DNA of 64,000 nt from CBIHON01 sp966211965 (GCA_966211965.1 CBIHON010000017.1:1-64000); one strand, 5' to 3'; counted from the first letter of the stretch, positions 17,516-28,407 are shown. Numbers and translations are program-made. The notes: generated by a model not told the origin, from the letters alone.

Positions 17516-18427
17516 TCACGCAGCTTTGCGCGGATCGCCACACATCGGGAAACCCAGCTTCTCGCGCGAGTCGTAATAAGCCTGCGCGACCGCGCGCGAC
17601 AAATTGCGAATCCGTCCGATATACGCCGCGCGCTCGGTCACCGAAATCGCACCGCGCGCATCCAGCAGGTTGAAGGTATGCGCGGCTTTCAGGATCATCT
17701 CGTATGCCGGCAGGGCCAGCGGAATTTCCATCAGGCGCTTGGCTTCGGATTCGTAACTGCCGAACAGCGAGAACAGGAATTCGGTGTTCGAGTATTCGAA
17801 GTTGTAGGTCGATTGCTCGACTTCGTTTTGATGGAATACGTCGCCATAGGTCAGGCGCTTTTTGACGCCGTGTTCTTCCCATTCGGTCCACACCAGGTCG
17901 TACACGTTTTCAACGCCTTGCAGGTACATCGCCAGACGCTCGATGCCGTAGGTGATTTCGCCGAGCACCGGTTTGCAGTCGAGACCGCCGACCTGCTGGA
18001 AGTAGGTGAATTGCGTTACTTCCATGCCGTTCAGCCAGACTTCCCAACCCAGGCCCCAGGCGCCCAGCGTCGGGTTTTCCCAATCGTCCTCGACGAAGCG
18101 CACATCGTTTTGCTTGAGGTTCAAGCCCAACGCTTCGAGCGAGCCGAGATACAGGTCGAGGATATTTTCCGGTGCCGGCTTCAGCACCACTTGATATTGG
18201 TAGTAGTGCTGCATGCGGTTCGGGTTTTCGCCGTAGCGGCCGTCTTTGGGGCGACGCGACGGCTGCACATAGGCGGCGCGCCATGGCTCGGGGCCGATTG
18301 CGCGCAGGAAGGTCGCGGTGTGCGAGGTGCCGGCGCCGACTTCCATATCGTAAGGCTGGAGCAACGCGCAGCCTTGCTCGTCCCAGTATTTTTGCAGCGT
18401 GAGGATGACTTGTTGAAATGTGAGCAT
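17516..18427 (-). CDS. glyQ: Glycine-tRNA ligase alpha subunit
   Basis: Catalytic class II subunit of the heterotetrameric glycyl-tRNA synthetase, 303 residues (E. coli 303). It starts MLTFQQVILTLQKYWDEQGCALLQPYD and contains the diagnostic MEVGAGTSHTATFLRAIGPEPW and QPSRRPKDGRYGENPNRMQHYYQ. It lies between lnt and glyS on the same strand; 131 bases with two palindromes separate it from glyS. Confidence 0.98.
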   Translation of the reverse strand: MLTFQQVILTLQKYWDEQGCALLQPYDMEVGAGTSHTATFLRAIGPEPWRAAYVQPSRRPKDGRYGENPNRMQHYYQYQVVLKPAPENILDLYLGSLEALGLNLKQNDVRFVEDDWENPTLGAWGLGWEVWLNGMEVTQFTYFQQVGGLDCKPVLGEITYGIERLAMYLQGVENVYDLVWTEWEEHGVKKRLTYGDVFHQNEVEQSTYNFEYSNTEFLFSLFGSYESEAKRLMEIPLALPAYEMILKAAHTFNLLDARGAISVTERAAYIGRIRNLSRAVAQAYYDSREKLGFPMCGDPRKAA

Positions 18428-18475
18428 CTTGGTTTTGTCTGGTTGCCGTGGAAAGACGGGGCTAAACCTTTGATT

Positions 18476-20044
18476 TTAGCGGTTTTTGCCAGTGATATGC
18501 GAGTTCGCGTGATCGCGCCGGTATCTTCTGCTGAAAAACCAGGCTGCCAGCAGCATCAAGGTCGTCAATAGCAGCATCAGCCTGTTCCCCGCCAGGATAT
18601 ACGGCGTGACCCCGCCATAGCCTTGCACCGAGGCGTTCAGTATGCCGCGCGTGAACGGCGCCAGTTGCGCGACGACGTCCCCCTTCGGACCGATCACCGC
18701 GGTGGCGCCGGTGTTGGTTGCGCGCAGCATGGGCCGGCCCGTTTCCAGCGCGCGCATTTGCGAAATCTGCAAATGCTGCGGCAAGGCGATCGAGTCGCCG
18801 AACCAGGCGATGTTGGAGATATTCAGCAGCAGCGTCGCTTGCGGCGCGCCGCCAGAATAGCCGGCGGCCAACTGGGCCGCTATTTCTTCGCCGAACAAGT
18901 CTTCATAGCAGATATTTGGCAACACCCATTGGCCCTTGACCTGAAACGGTGCCTGCAACAGTTTGCCGCCGGTCTGGTCGCCCAGCGGGATCTTCATCAT
19001 GTCGACAAACCAGCGAAAGCCCCAGGGAATGAATTCACCAAAGGGCACCAGGTGATGCTTGTCGTAGCGGTAGAGCGGCGCACCGGCTGTCGGCGGCAAT
19101 CCGATCAAGCTGTTCGAATAACGGCGCGGGCCATCCCTGACCAGGATGCCGAGCGTGACATAACTGCCGGTCTGCCGGGCGAATGCCGATAGCCGTTCTG
19201 GATAATCGGGCGGCAATTGATTGAGCAGCAAGGGAAGCGAGGTTTCCGGTGTGGCGATCAAATCGGCCGGCGCCGCCACGATCGACTCGTAATACATGAG
19301 CAGGGCGTTGCTGATGTGCTCGCTCTCGAACTTGAGGTCTTGCGGCACGTTGCCCTGGACCAGGCGTACTGCAATCGGCTTGCCGCTCGGCATGGTCCAG
19401 TCTATCGTTTTCAAGCCGAAACCGGCTCCGAAAATCAGGAGCGCCAATCCGGCGGCGAAGCCGGCCGCGCGATTTTTCGAAGGCAACAGGAGCAGGCAGC
19501 CGGCGATCAACGCGGCCAGCCAGCCTATGCCGTATACGCCGATGAGCGGCGCAAAACCGGCCAGCGGACTAAGGTTGTGCGCGTAGCCGGAAACCACCCA
19601 CGGGAAACCGGTCAGCACCCAGCCGCGCAGCCATTCCGACAGCGCCCACACGGCGGGAAACACCAGCAGCAACAGCCATGTTCTTGGCATCGGCCAGCGC
19701 TGTTTCAACCAAGTGCCGGCCGCCATGCCGATTGCGCTGAACGCCCCCAGCAGCAGACCGAGCAGCGCGACCACGAGCGCTGCCATCCAGGCCGGCATGC
19801 CGCCATAGGTGTGCATGCTGATGTAGAGCCAATGGACGCCGCATACCGACCAGCCATAGCCGTAGGCATAGCCGAGCAGCGCGCTGCGCTTGATGGAGGA
19901 TTCGCGCAGCACCAGGCAAAATACCAGCGCCAGGGTCGCGATTTGCAGCGGCCAGAAATTGAAGGGCGCGAACGCCAGCACATTGAGCGCGCCCGCCAGC
20001 AAGGCGATCGGCAGAGCAGGGATACGGGAAAGCCGGTTATTCAC
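18476..20044 (-). CDS. lnt: Apolipoprotein N-acyltransferase
   Basis: Inner-membrane enzyme that adds the third acyl chain to lipoproteins before Lol export. The 522-residue protein has about six N-terminal membrane helices, a periplasmic nitrilase-like domain and a last membrane helix. The catalytic triad is visible: Glu in TPETSLPLLL, Lys in RYDKHHLVPFGEFIPWG and Cys in NICYEDLFGEE. The start codon appears to be GTG at 20042-20044. It follows corC, keeping the miaB-ybeZ-ybeY-ybeX-lnt order of E. coli, although a 31-bp palindrome now lies between corC and lnt. At least two lipoproteins in this window (the RND adaptor and CyoA) would be substrates. Confidence 0.97.
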   Translation of the reverse strand: MNNRLSRIPALPIALLAGALNVLAFAPFNFWPLQIATLALVFCLVLRESSIKRSALLGYAYGYGWSVCGVHWLYISMHTYGGMPAWMAALVVALLGLLLGAFSAIGMAAGTWLKQRWPMPRTWLLLLVFPAVWALSEWLRGWVLTGFPWVVSGYAHNLSPLAGFAPLIGVYGIGWLAALIAGCLLLLPSKNRAAGFAAGLALLIFGAGFGLKTIDWTMPSGKPIAVRLVQGNVPQDLKFESEHISNALLMYYESIVAAPADLIATPETSLPLLLNQLPPDYPERLSAFARQTGSYVTLGILVRDGPRRYSNSLIGLPPTAGAPLYRYDKHHLVPFGEFIPWGFRWFVDMMKIPLGDQTGGKLLQAPFQVKGQWVLPNICYEDLFGEEIAAQLAAGYSGGAPQATLLLNISNIAWFGDSIALPQHLQISQMRALETGRPMLRATNTGATAVIGPKGDVVAQLAPFTRGILNASVQGYGGVTPYILAGNRLMLLLTTLMLLAAWFFSRRYRRDHANSHITGKNR

Positions 20045-20087
20045 GCGGACGGGTTCTTTGTTCGATTGGAGGGGAAACGGTGGATTC

Positions 20088-20162
20088 GCAGGATGGGTGG
20101 AGCGCAGCGTAACCCATCTTTTACGGCTGATGATGGGTTACGCTGCGCTCCACCCATCCTGC
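20088..20162. repeat. Perfect 31-bp inverted repeat (REP/MITE-like)
   Basis: Arms 20088-20118 and 20132-20162 are exact reverse complements with a 13-base loop. The core GGATGGGTGGAGCGCAGCG followed by TAACCCATC belongs to a GGGTGGAGCGCAG/TAACCC palindrome that I recognise as widely dispersed in beta- and gammaproteobacterial genomes. It is often mis-annotated as small proteins containing GGAQRNPSF or WVERSVTH, and both spurious strings appear in its translations here. It separates corC from lnt. Confidence 0.9.
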
Positions 20163-20168
20163 TGCGGC

Positions 20169-21050
20169 TCAAGAAGCTTCATCCGCCGGCATTTCCGGCA
20201 GCTTCTCAACCAGCAGCACATGCACTTGGCGCGCATCGGCGCGCAGCACTTCGAAACGCAGCCCTTCGATCTCGATCGTGTCGCCCTTGCGCGGTACGCG
20301 TCCCAGGTGATTGGCGACCAGGCCGCCGATGGTGTCGACGTCTTCGTCGGAAAATTCGGTCTTCAAGGCTTCGTTGAATTGCTCGATCTCGGTCAGCGCC
20401 TTGATGCGCCAGCGCGGTCCGTACATACCGGAATCGACAGCCAGGATGTTGTCTTCCTCCTCATCGAAGTCGTATTCGTCCTCGATGTCGCCGACGATTT
20501 GTTCCAGCACGTCCTCGATCGTGATCAGCCCGGCGACGCCGCCGTATTCGTCGACCACGATGGCCATGTGATTGCGATTGGCTCGAAAGTCGCGCAGCAG
20601 GACGTTGAGACGTTTCGATTCGGGAATGAAGACTGCCGGGCGCAGCATGTCGCGCACGTCGAAGGAATCTTCCGCATAGTAGCGCAGCAGATCCTTGGCC
20701 AGCAAAATGCCGACCACCTTGTCGCGCTCGCCTTCGACCACGGGAAAGCGCGAGTGCGCGGTCTTCAGGACCATCGGCAGCCAGGCTTCGATCGGTTTGG
20801 CGATATCGATCATGTCCATTTGGGAGCGCGGGATCATGATGTCGCGCGCGGAAAGGTCGGCGACCTGGAACACGCCTTCGATCATCGACAGCGCATCGGC
20901 GTCGATCAGGTTGCGTTCATGTGCGTCCTGCAGGATTTCAAGCAGTTCGACGCGATTCTCGGGTTCAGGGGAAATCAGTGCGGTCAGGCGTTCAAACAAT
21001 GACCGGTGGGGTTTGGCGTCAGATTTGACGCCACTAGAGTGCTCTTGCAT
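20169..21050 (-). CDS. corC: CorC/HlyC-family CBS-domain protein (YbeX)
   Basis: A 293-residue cytoplasmic CBS-pair protein. An acidic-flanked N-terminal segment is followed by two CBS domains (RDIMIPRSQMDMIDIAKP and NHMAIVVDEYGGVAGLITIEDVLEQIVGDIEDEYD) and a C-terminal CorC/HlyC transporter-associated domain (DTIGGLVANHLGRVPRKGDTIEIEGLRFEVL). The family was named for magnesium/cobalt efflux but lacks membrane segments. YbeX is linked genetically to ribosome maturation with YbeY and YbeZ, whose genes lie immediately upstream here. ATG at 21050 (MQEHSSGVKSDAKPHRSLFE) is preferred over an upstream in-frame start. Confidence 0.93.
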   Translation of the reverse strand: MQEHSSGVKSDAKPHRSLFERLTALISPEPENRVELLEILQDAHERNLIDADALSMIEGVFQVADLSARDIMIPRSQMDMIDIAKPIEAWLPMVLKTAHSRFPVVEGERDKVVGILLAKDLLRYYAEDSFDVRDMLRPAVFIPESKRLNVLLRDFRANRNHMAIVVDEYGGVAGLITIEDVLEQIVGDIEDEYDFDEEEDNILAVDSGMYGPRWRIKALTEIEQFNEALKTEFSDEDVDTIGGLVANHLGRVPRKGDTIEIEGLRFEVLRADARQVHVLLVEKLPEMPADEAS

Positions 21051-21114
21051 ATTGGGTAATAACCCGTTGTTTCGATGGGCTATAGCATACACGAAAAGGG
21101 TTTTCGGGCCGGCT

Positions 21115-21573
21115 TTAGCGTGTGCGATAGGGGTTCTCTATCCCAAGCCCGGCCAGGATCTCGGCTTCGATCCCTTCCATCTCGTTCGCTTCTTCCTCGG
21201 TTTCATGGTCATAGCCTTGCGCATGCAAAACGCCGTGCACCACCAAGTGTGCGGCATGGGCGGTCAGCGGCTTGTTCTGTTCTTCCGCTTCGCGCTGCAA
21301 CACGTCGGTACATAAGATAATGTCGGCTTGCGTGGCTGCAGCGTCCTGATCTTCGGTATAGGCGAAGGTCAGCACGTTGGTTGCATAGTCCTTGCCCCGA
21401 TAATCGCGGTTCAGCGCACGGCCTTCTTCGGCATCGACGAAGCGGATCGCCAGTTCCGCCGGCGCGAACAATGCCGCCTGCACCCAGCGCCGCAATTGCT
21501 GGCGCGTGAGCAAGTCTTTCAGGCGCGGGTCGGGATATTGCACCGACAACGAAAGTTTATTTTTTGCCGGCAT
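21115..21573 (-). CDS. ybeY: Endoribonuclease YbeY (16S rRNA 3' end maturation)
   Basis: Zinc-dependent RNase of 152 residues with the UPF0054 signature HLVVHGVLHAQGYDHETEEE, whose three histidines bind the metal, preceded by RDYRGKDYATNVLTFAY. It acts in 16S rRNA 3' end processing and ribosome quality control. The start at 21573 (MPAKNKLSLSVQY) lies inside the end of phoH, a 17-base overlap, so the two are coupled. corC/ybeX starts 64 bases downstream, the conserved ybeZYX order. Confidence 0.96.
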   Translation of the reverse strand: MPAKNKLSLSVQYPDPRLKDLLTRQQLRRWVQAALFAPAELAIRFVDAEEGRALNRDYRGKDYATNVLTFAYTEDQDAAATQADIILCTDVLQREAEEQNKPLTAHAAHLVVHGVLHAQGYDHETEEEANEMEGIEAEILAGLGIENPYRTR

Positions 21574-22594
21574 TTTTCGTCGGGGCGGGTCGGTTCGATT
21601 GGGCTTCCGCGTAGGCATCGACGATGCGGGCCACCAGCGGATGGCGCACCACGTCAACGCTGGTGAAATGGGTGAAGGCGATGCCGCGCACGTTCTGCAG
21701 GATTTTGACCGCATCGACCAGGCCGCTCTTCTGGTCGCGCTGCAAATCGATCTGGGTCATGTCGCCGGTCACCACCGCCTTGCTGCCGAAGCCGATACGG
21801 GTCAGAAACATCTTCATCTGCTCGGGCGTGGTGTTCTGCGCTTCGTCGAGAATCACAAAAGCATGGTTCAGCGTGCGGCCGCGCATATAAGCCAGCGGCG
21901 CGATTTCGATCGCCTGTTTCTCAAACATCTTTTGCGTGCGGTCGAAGCCCAGCAGGTCGTACAGCGCGTCGTACAAGGGCCGTAAATACGGATCGACCTT
22001 CTGCGCCAGGTCGCCGGGCAAGAAACCGAGACGCTCGCCTGCTTCCACCGCCGGGCGGGTCAGCACGATACGCTTGATCGCATCGCGTTCCAGCGCATCG
22101 ACCGCGCAGGCTACCGCGAGGTAAGTCTTGCCGGTGCCGGCCGGGCCGACGCCGAAGGTCACATCGTGTTCCAGAATCGCCTTGATGTATTGCGCTTGAT
22201 GCGGAGTGCGGCCGCGCAGGTCGTTGCGGCGGGTTTTCAGGACCGGGCTCTCGTCAATCGGCTCCTCGTCCGCGGCTTTCTTCCCCGGAGCGTGCGCCGG
22301 GTCCGGGAGTTCATGCTGCGGCATGCCGGCACGCTGTTCGACCAGCGCCAGCTGGATGTCTTCGATCGACACCACTTTCGCCGCGCGTGCATAGAACTGT
22401 TCGAGAATCTCGACCGCACGTGCGGCGTTGCTGCCGCTGACGATGAATTTTTCACCGCGCCGGAATATCGTCACGTCGAGTGCGGCGGAGATCTGCCGCA
22501 GGTTTTCATCCATCGGTCCGCATAGATTGGCCAGGCGCGTATTGTCCAGCGGTTGCGGGATGAAATGCAGGGGTTGGACGGCTTTATTTTTCAC
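21557..22594 (-). CDS. ybeZ: PhoH-like ATPase (YbeZ)
   Basis: A P-loop ATPase of 345 residues with Walker A GPAGTGKTYLAV, the RPAVEAGERLGFLPGD segment and Walker B FVILDEAQNTTPEQMK (helicase-like DEAQ), typical of PhoH. The N-terminal part contains a KH-like segment (FRRGEKFIVSGSNAARAVEILEQFY). It is presumed to work with YbeY on RNA. The start is GTG at 22592-22594, and its first base is also the last base of the miaB TAG stop, so translation is tightly coupled. Confidence 0.95.
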   Translation of the reverse strand: MKNKAVQPLHFIPQPLDNTRLANLCGPMDENLRQISAALDVTIFRRGEKFIVSGSNAARAVEILEQFYARAAKVVSIEDIQLALVEQRAGMPQHELPDPAHAPGKKAADEEPIDESPVLKTRRNDLRGRTPHQAQYIKAILEHDVTFGVGPAGTGKTYLAVACAVDALERDAIKRIVLTRPAVEAGERLGFLPGDLAQKVDPYLRPLYDALYDLLGFDRTQKMFEKQAIEIAPLAYMRGRTLNHAFVILDEAQNTTPEQMKMFLTRIGFGSKAVVTGDMTQIDLQRDQKSGLVDAVKILQNVRGIAFTHFTSVDVVRHPLVARIVDAYAEAQSNRPAPTKNAGKK

Positions 22595-23934
22595 TATTGT
22601 TTCACCACGATTTCACCGCGCAGCGAATAGGCATACGAATGCACGATCGTCACGTCGATCATCTGCCCGATCAGGCGCGCCGCATTCGGCCCGCCGTCGA
22701 AATTCACCACGCGGTTGTTTTCGCTGCGGCCCTGCAATTCGTTCGGATCTTTTTTGGATGGCCCTTCGACCAGGATGCGCTGCACCGTGCCGACCATTTC
22801 TTCACTGTAGCGCTTGGTGTTTTCATTGATCACCGCTTGCAGCCGTTGCAGGCGTTTCAGCTTGACTTCGTATGGCGTGTCGTCCGCCAGGTTGGCCGCC
22901 GGCGTGCCGGGGCGCGGGCTGAAAACGAAGCTGAAGCTGTTGTCGTAACCGATGTCGTCGATCAGCTTCATCATTGCTTCGAAATCGGCATCGGTCTCGC
23001 CGGGAAAGCCGACGATGAAATCCGAAGAGATCGCGATGTTGGGCCGCACTTCGCGCAGGCGGCGGATGATCGATTTGTACTCGAGAGAGGTGTAGCCGCG
23101 CTTCATCGCCGTCAGGATTTTGTCCGAGCCATGCTGCGCCGGCAGGTAGAGATGGTCGACCAGCTTCGGCACCTTGGCATAGGTATCGATCAGGCGCTGG
23201 GTGAATTCCTTGGGATGGCTGGTGACGTAGCGGATGCGTTCGATGTTGTCGAATGCGGCGATGTATTCGATCAGCAGCGAAAAATCGGCGATCTCGCCGT
23301 CCGCCATTTCGCCGCGATATGCATTCACGTTCTGGCCCAGCAGCGTGATTTCTCTCACGCCTTGCTCGGCCAGGCCGGCGACTTCGGCCAGCACGTCATC
23401 GAAACGGCGCGAGACTTCTTCGCCTCGAGTGTAAGGCACCACGCAATAGCTGCAATACTTGCTGCATCCTTCCATGATCGAGACGAAGGCGGTCGGACCG
23501 TCGACCTTGGCCGGCGGCAGGTGGTCGAATTTTTCGATTTCCGGGAAACTGATGTCGACCTGCGAACGGCCCGTGTCGCGCCTTTGCTTTAGCAGATCCG
23601 GCAGGCGGTGCAGGGTTTGCGGGCCGAATACCACGTCGACATAGGGGGCGCGCTTGACGATCGCTTCGCCTTCCTGGGAGGCGACGCAGCCGCCGACGCC
23701 GATCACCAGGTCGGGCTTGGTCAGTTTCAATTCGCGCAGGCGGCCGAGGTCGGAAAACACTTTTTCCTGCGCCTTCTCACGCACCGAGCAAGTGTTGAGC
23801 AGGATGACGTCGGCATCTTCCGGCGTGTCGGTCTTGACCAGGCCGTCGGACAGGTTGAGCACGTCGGCCATCTTGTCCGAGTCATACTCGTTCATCTGGC
23901 AGCCGAAGGTTTTGATGAATACTTTTTTCTGCAT
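22594..23934 (-). CDS. miaB: tRNA-2-methylthio-N6-dimethylallyladenosine synthase
   Basis: Radical-SAM methylthiotransferase that converts i6A37 to ms2i6A37 in tRNAs reading codons that begin with U. The 446-residue protein has the UPF0004 N-terminal domain (KTFGCQMNEYDSDKM, LNTCSVREKAQEK, GVGGCVASQEG), the radical-SAM cluster CSKYCSYCVVPYTRGEE (CxxxCxxC) and a C-terminal TRAM domain. MQKKVFIKTFGCQMN at 23934 is the family start. The substrate-forming MiaA is encoded at 62664-63608 in this window. Confidence 0.97.
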   Translation of the reverse strand: MQKKVFIKTFGCQMNEYDSDKMADVLNLSDGLVKTDTPEDADVILLNTCSVREKAQEKVFSDLGRLRELKLTKPDLVIGVGGCVASQEGEAIVKRAPYVDVVFGPQTLHRLPDLLKQRRDTGRSQVDISFPEIEKFDHLPPAKVDGPTAFVSIMEGCSKYCSYCVVPYTRGEEVSRRFDDVLAEVAGLAEQGVREITLLGQNVNAYRGEMADGEIADFSLLIEYIAAFDNIERIRYVTSHPKEFTQRLIDTYAKVPKLVDHLYLPAQHGSDKILTAMKRGYTSLEYKSIIRRLREVRPNIAISSDFIVGFPGETDADFEAMMKLIDDIGYDNSFSFVFSPRPGTPAANLADDTPYEVKLKRLQRLQAVINENTKRYSEEMVGTVQRILVEGPSKKDPNELQGRSENNRVVNFDGGPNAARLIGQMIDVTIVHSYAYSLRGEIVVKQ

Positions 23935-23938
23935 GGTC

Positions 23939-24271
23939 TTAATCGCGCAAGTCGTTTCTGCCGGGATAGCGGCTGGCTTCTTCACCGGTGAGCATCCAGA
24001 CCCGGTCGATTTCACCCTGCGCGTTTTCGGTGTAGAGTACGGCGAAGCCTTCGCCACGCAATGACATTGGGGTTTCGATCAGGTTGTCCTGGTTGCGGAT
24101 TTGCGCGCCGGGCGACAAGGCGCGCGTCCTGCCGTCGATCACAATCGCCGGATAAATCGCCGGTGACATCGTTCCGCGCTTGGCAATGGGCGGAAACGGA
24201 CGATCGAAAGCCAGCGCGGGAAGCGTGCAGGCAATCAATGCAAAATACAGCAGGAAACGTCGAGTCCACAT
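23939..24271 (-). CDS. Small exported protein of unknown function
   Basis: A 110-residue protein beginning MWTRRFLLYFALIACTLPALA, a clear Sec signal peptide with cleavage near PALAFD, followed by a mature domain of about 90 residues. The mature part contains PPIAKRGTMSPAIYPAIVIDG and ends VWMLTGEEASRYPGRNDLRD. I do not recognise a named family; it looks like a conserved secreted protein seen upstream of miaB in related genomes. The stop is four bases before the miaB start, so it is the first gene of the miaB-phoH-ybeY run. A longer in-frame start at 24346 would bury the signal peptide. Confidence 0.75.
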   Translation of the reverse strand: MWTRRFLLYFALIACTLPALAFDRPFPPIAKRGTMSPAIYPAIVIDGRTRALSPGAQIRNQDNLIETPMSLRGEGFAVLYTENAQGEIDRVWMLTGEEASRYPGRNDLRD

Positions 24272-24559
24272 ATTTACACTCCGTTTCGAAATACAAGAAA
24301 AATGGCGAACATCAGAGGGGATGAAGAGCCAGAGCAGGAAATCCATGATTTCCGTGCTGCTCAGAAAATTATACGAATCAACAGCTTATGCCAATTGTCG
24401 AGATGGCGGGACTTGTCTGATGAATCACGCAAAGGTGTCGGCAGTATACCTGCAAATGGCCTGGATCTGCACTATTGCAAAAGATGCTGCCGGTCGGCGC
24501 GGAAGTGTGGGGCCCCGCCAGTTATTGAGAATTGGTGTGTGACGGCATGGCGCTCGAAT
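24272..24559. other. Gene-free gap (left part)
   Basis: Between the small exported protein and the hairpin at 24560 I see no convincing gene. Reading frames exist on the plus strand, but their translations are rich in Arg, Ser and Cys, lack ribosome sites and match nothing recognisable. The promoter of the miaB run should lie near the 24272 end, but no clear -35/-10 pair was found. Confidence 0.5.
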
Positions 24560-24594
24560 AAAAATGGAAGGCATCTCCAATGCTTTCCATTTTT
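24560..24594. terminator. Bidirectional hairpin terminator
   Basis: A 15-bp stem (24560-24574 against 24580-24594, one G-T wobble) around loop CTCCA. The outer five A-T pairs extend into a T-rich run (24590-24600) on the plus strand, and the arrangement is nearly symmetrical on the minus strand. It is placed to end transcription from the AT-hook gene (minus, stop at 24735). Confidence 0.75.
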
Positions 24595-24734
24595 ATTTTT
24601 GATAAATCAACAATTGGAATCTCGAGTGGCGGCGAAAACTCTCTTCGCGTCCTTTGTGTTCCTTGAATCGTTTATTGCCAGACTTATATCAACGTGCGGT
24701 AAGACCCTGAGCAGATTCTAAGGCTCTGGGTGTT

Positions 24735-25223
24735 TTACTTAAAGAATTCCCTGTTGCGCCCCGAGCCCGAGTCTTTGATCTTGTTTGCCTTGACCAGGGC
24801 GTTAAGGCTGAAAGTCATGCGTTGCGCCAGCTTCTTGACCTGGGTCTCGTTTGGCGTAAAGCCTAATTTGTCGATCGCCGCTTGTAAAATTGCGGAGCTG
24901 TGCTGCGGTTGATCGGTGATCAGATTCGGCCAATAGTCGCCGCCGGTAAACGGCAGGTCGTCGCCGTCCTGCACCTTGTCTACGCCATTTGCGACGGCGA
25001 GCTTGGCTTTTCTGCCGCGTTTGCCGCGCACCTTGGCTTGCTTTCCTTGCTTCTTGGTTTTTGCCTCTTGCGCAGGTGCCGGCTCTGTTTTGCCTACGCT
25101 GCCCAGTTCCGCCAGAGCTTGCTCCAGCGCTTTTACTCGCGACACGTAATAAGCCATTCCATCTTTGGCGTGCGCGATCTCGGCCTCTATGGCCTGTATT
25201 GCAGTTTTAAGGTTTTCTGACAT
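24735..25223 (-). CDS. Putative AT-hook-type DNA-binding protein
   Basis: A 162-residue protein with three visible parts. Residues 1-40 form an amphipathic helix (EAEIAHAKDGMAYYVSRVKALEQ broken by few prolines), a likely oligomerising coil. Residues 55-74 are a lysine/arginine-rich linker with KRGRKAK, like an AT-hook. Residues 105-162 form a compact helical segment ending NKIKDSGSGRNREFFK, which looks like a small winged-helix domain. The plan resembles H-NS-type nucleoid proteins, but the H-NS YRDP-type motif is absent, so I do not call it H-NS. The start has a strong AAGGAGG about 8 bases upstream (25230-25238). It is transcribed away from rpoD. Confidence 0.75.
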   Translation of the reverse strand: MSENLKTAIQAIEAEIAHAKDGMAYYVSRVKALEQALAELGSVGKTEPAPAQEAKTKKQGKQAKVRGKRGRKAKLAVANGVDKVQDGDDLPFTGGDYWPNLITDQPQHSSAILQAAIDKLGFTPNETQVKKLAQRMTFSLNALVKANKIKDSGSGRNREFFK

Positions 25224-25482
25224 GGTATGCCTCCTTTTTATGATGGCCTGACTAAAGAATTAATATTAATACTTCAATGTGAAAGTGAGCTTGACAAGTC
25301 CTAAATATAACAGTTCATGCTATGCCGTGAAACATTTGTTCTCTCTCGGAGCGCTCCAAGAGTCTGTCTCGATTGTTATTCATAGCAGCGATGCCTGATA
25401 TGCGATATGTGAATTATCAATATATTCCTCTTTGTAGCATAATAAATTCGTCTCCTCTATTCTCATCCTAGAAAATAGATTC
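25224..25482. other. AT-rich gap holding the AT-hook gene promoter region
   Basis: This AT-rich leader lies between the AT-hook gene (minus) and the orphan terminator at 25483. A plus-strand TTGACA stands at 25291-25296 but has no good -10 at 16-18 bases. No protein gene was found. With the terminator downstream it could hold a small RNA gene (see findings). Confidence 0.4.
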
Positions 25483-25512
25483 AAGCCCGCTTTTACCAGC
25501 GGGCTTTTTTTC
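25483..25512 (+). terminator. Orphan Rho-independent terminator
   Basis: AAGCCCGC, loop TTTTACCA, GCGGGCTT, followed by six T on the plus strand. No plus-strand protein gene precedes it within the gap 25224-25482. On the minus strand the stem is not followed by a T-run. Confidence 0.8.
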
Positions 25513-25809
25513 TGCAAAAGCTGCGTGCATCTAATGAGGCAATGATGTAATATTCGCCCTCGCAAAAAATTTTCAATATCCCGTCGAGCGCTTCGTCGCG
25601 GCCAATGCGCTCATGCGCTCCAAGCCATAGGAAAAGCCTCCAGGGCATCGCCACCTGATGTGCGGTAATGCATAGGCGGCGTTAATTACCTAGTACATGA
25701 AAGTAAGCAAGTTGACCTGTCTCTAATCAGAGGGGGAAGAGTTTGTTCGCAATGTTCGCAATAGGCCGCGAACAAACTCGGATCCGCTTTTTTACCCGGA
25801 GGAGGGCTA
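25513..25809. promoter_or_regulatory. rpoD leader with palindrome and direct repeats
   Basis: The 297 bases before rpoD contain no gene. An inverted repeat pairs AGTTTGTTCGC (25740-25750) with GCGAACAAACT (25768-25778) across 17 bases. Inside it, GTTCGCAAT occurs twice in tandem (25745-25753 and 25754-25762). A further hairpin TTTTCGCA-N6-TGCGAAAA lies at 25814-25835, just inside the GTG-started frame. A TAATAT at 25548-25553 may be a -10 element but lacks a good -35. Confidence 0.55.
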
Positions 25810-28302
<2,493 letters not shown>

Positions 28303-28354
28303 GAAGCGGTAGCGGCGTTATGTCGCGTTCCGTATAGGCGCGTTGTGGTCTTGG

Positions 28355-28391
28355 ATGGCTGAGGGGAGTTCCCCTCAGCCATTTGTTTTTT
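28355..28391 (+). terminator. rpoD Rho-independent terminator
   Basis: A 12-bp perfect stem, ATGGCTGAGGGG / CCCCTCAGCCAT (28355-28366 and 28371-28382), loop AGTT, followed by a T-rich run with seven consecutive T. It lies 53 bases after the rpoD stop and 17 bases before the convergent ATPase gene stop, so it protects that gene from read-through. Confidence 0.93.
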
Positions 28392-28407
28392 TGCATGGAG
28401 GGACTAT

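Noticed and set aside
19890..20377. Plus-strand frames over the 31-bp palindrome, with GGAQRNPSF and WVERSVTH strings
   Set aside because: These are the familiar spurious translations of a dispersed palindrome, not proteins.
24302..24721. A 139-codon plus-strand frame in the gap after the AT-hook gene
   Set aside because: No ribosome site, odd composition (many Arg, Cys and Ser), and it is crossed by the hairpin at 24560-24594.
24735..25223. Calling this protein H-NS
   Set aside because: The C-terminal H-NS DNA-binding motif is absent; only the general plan is similar.
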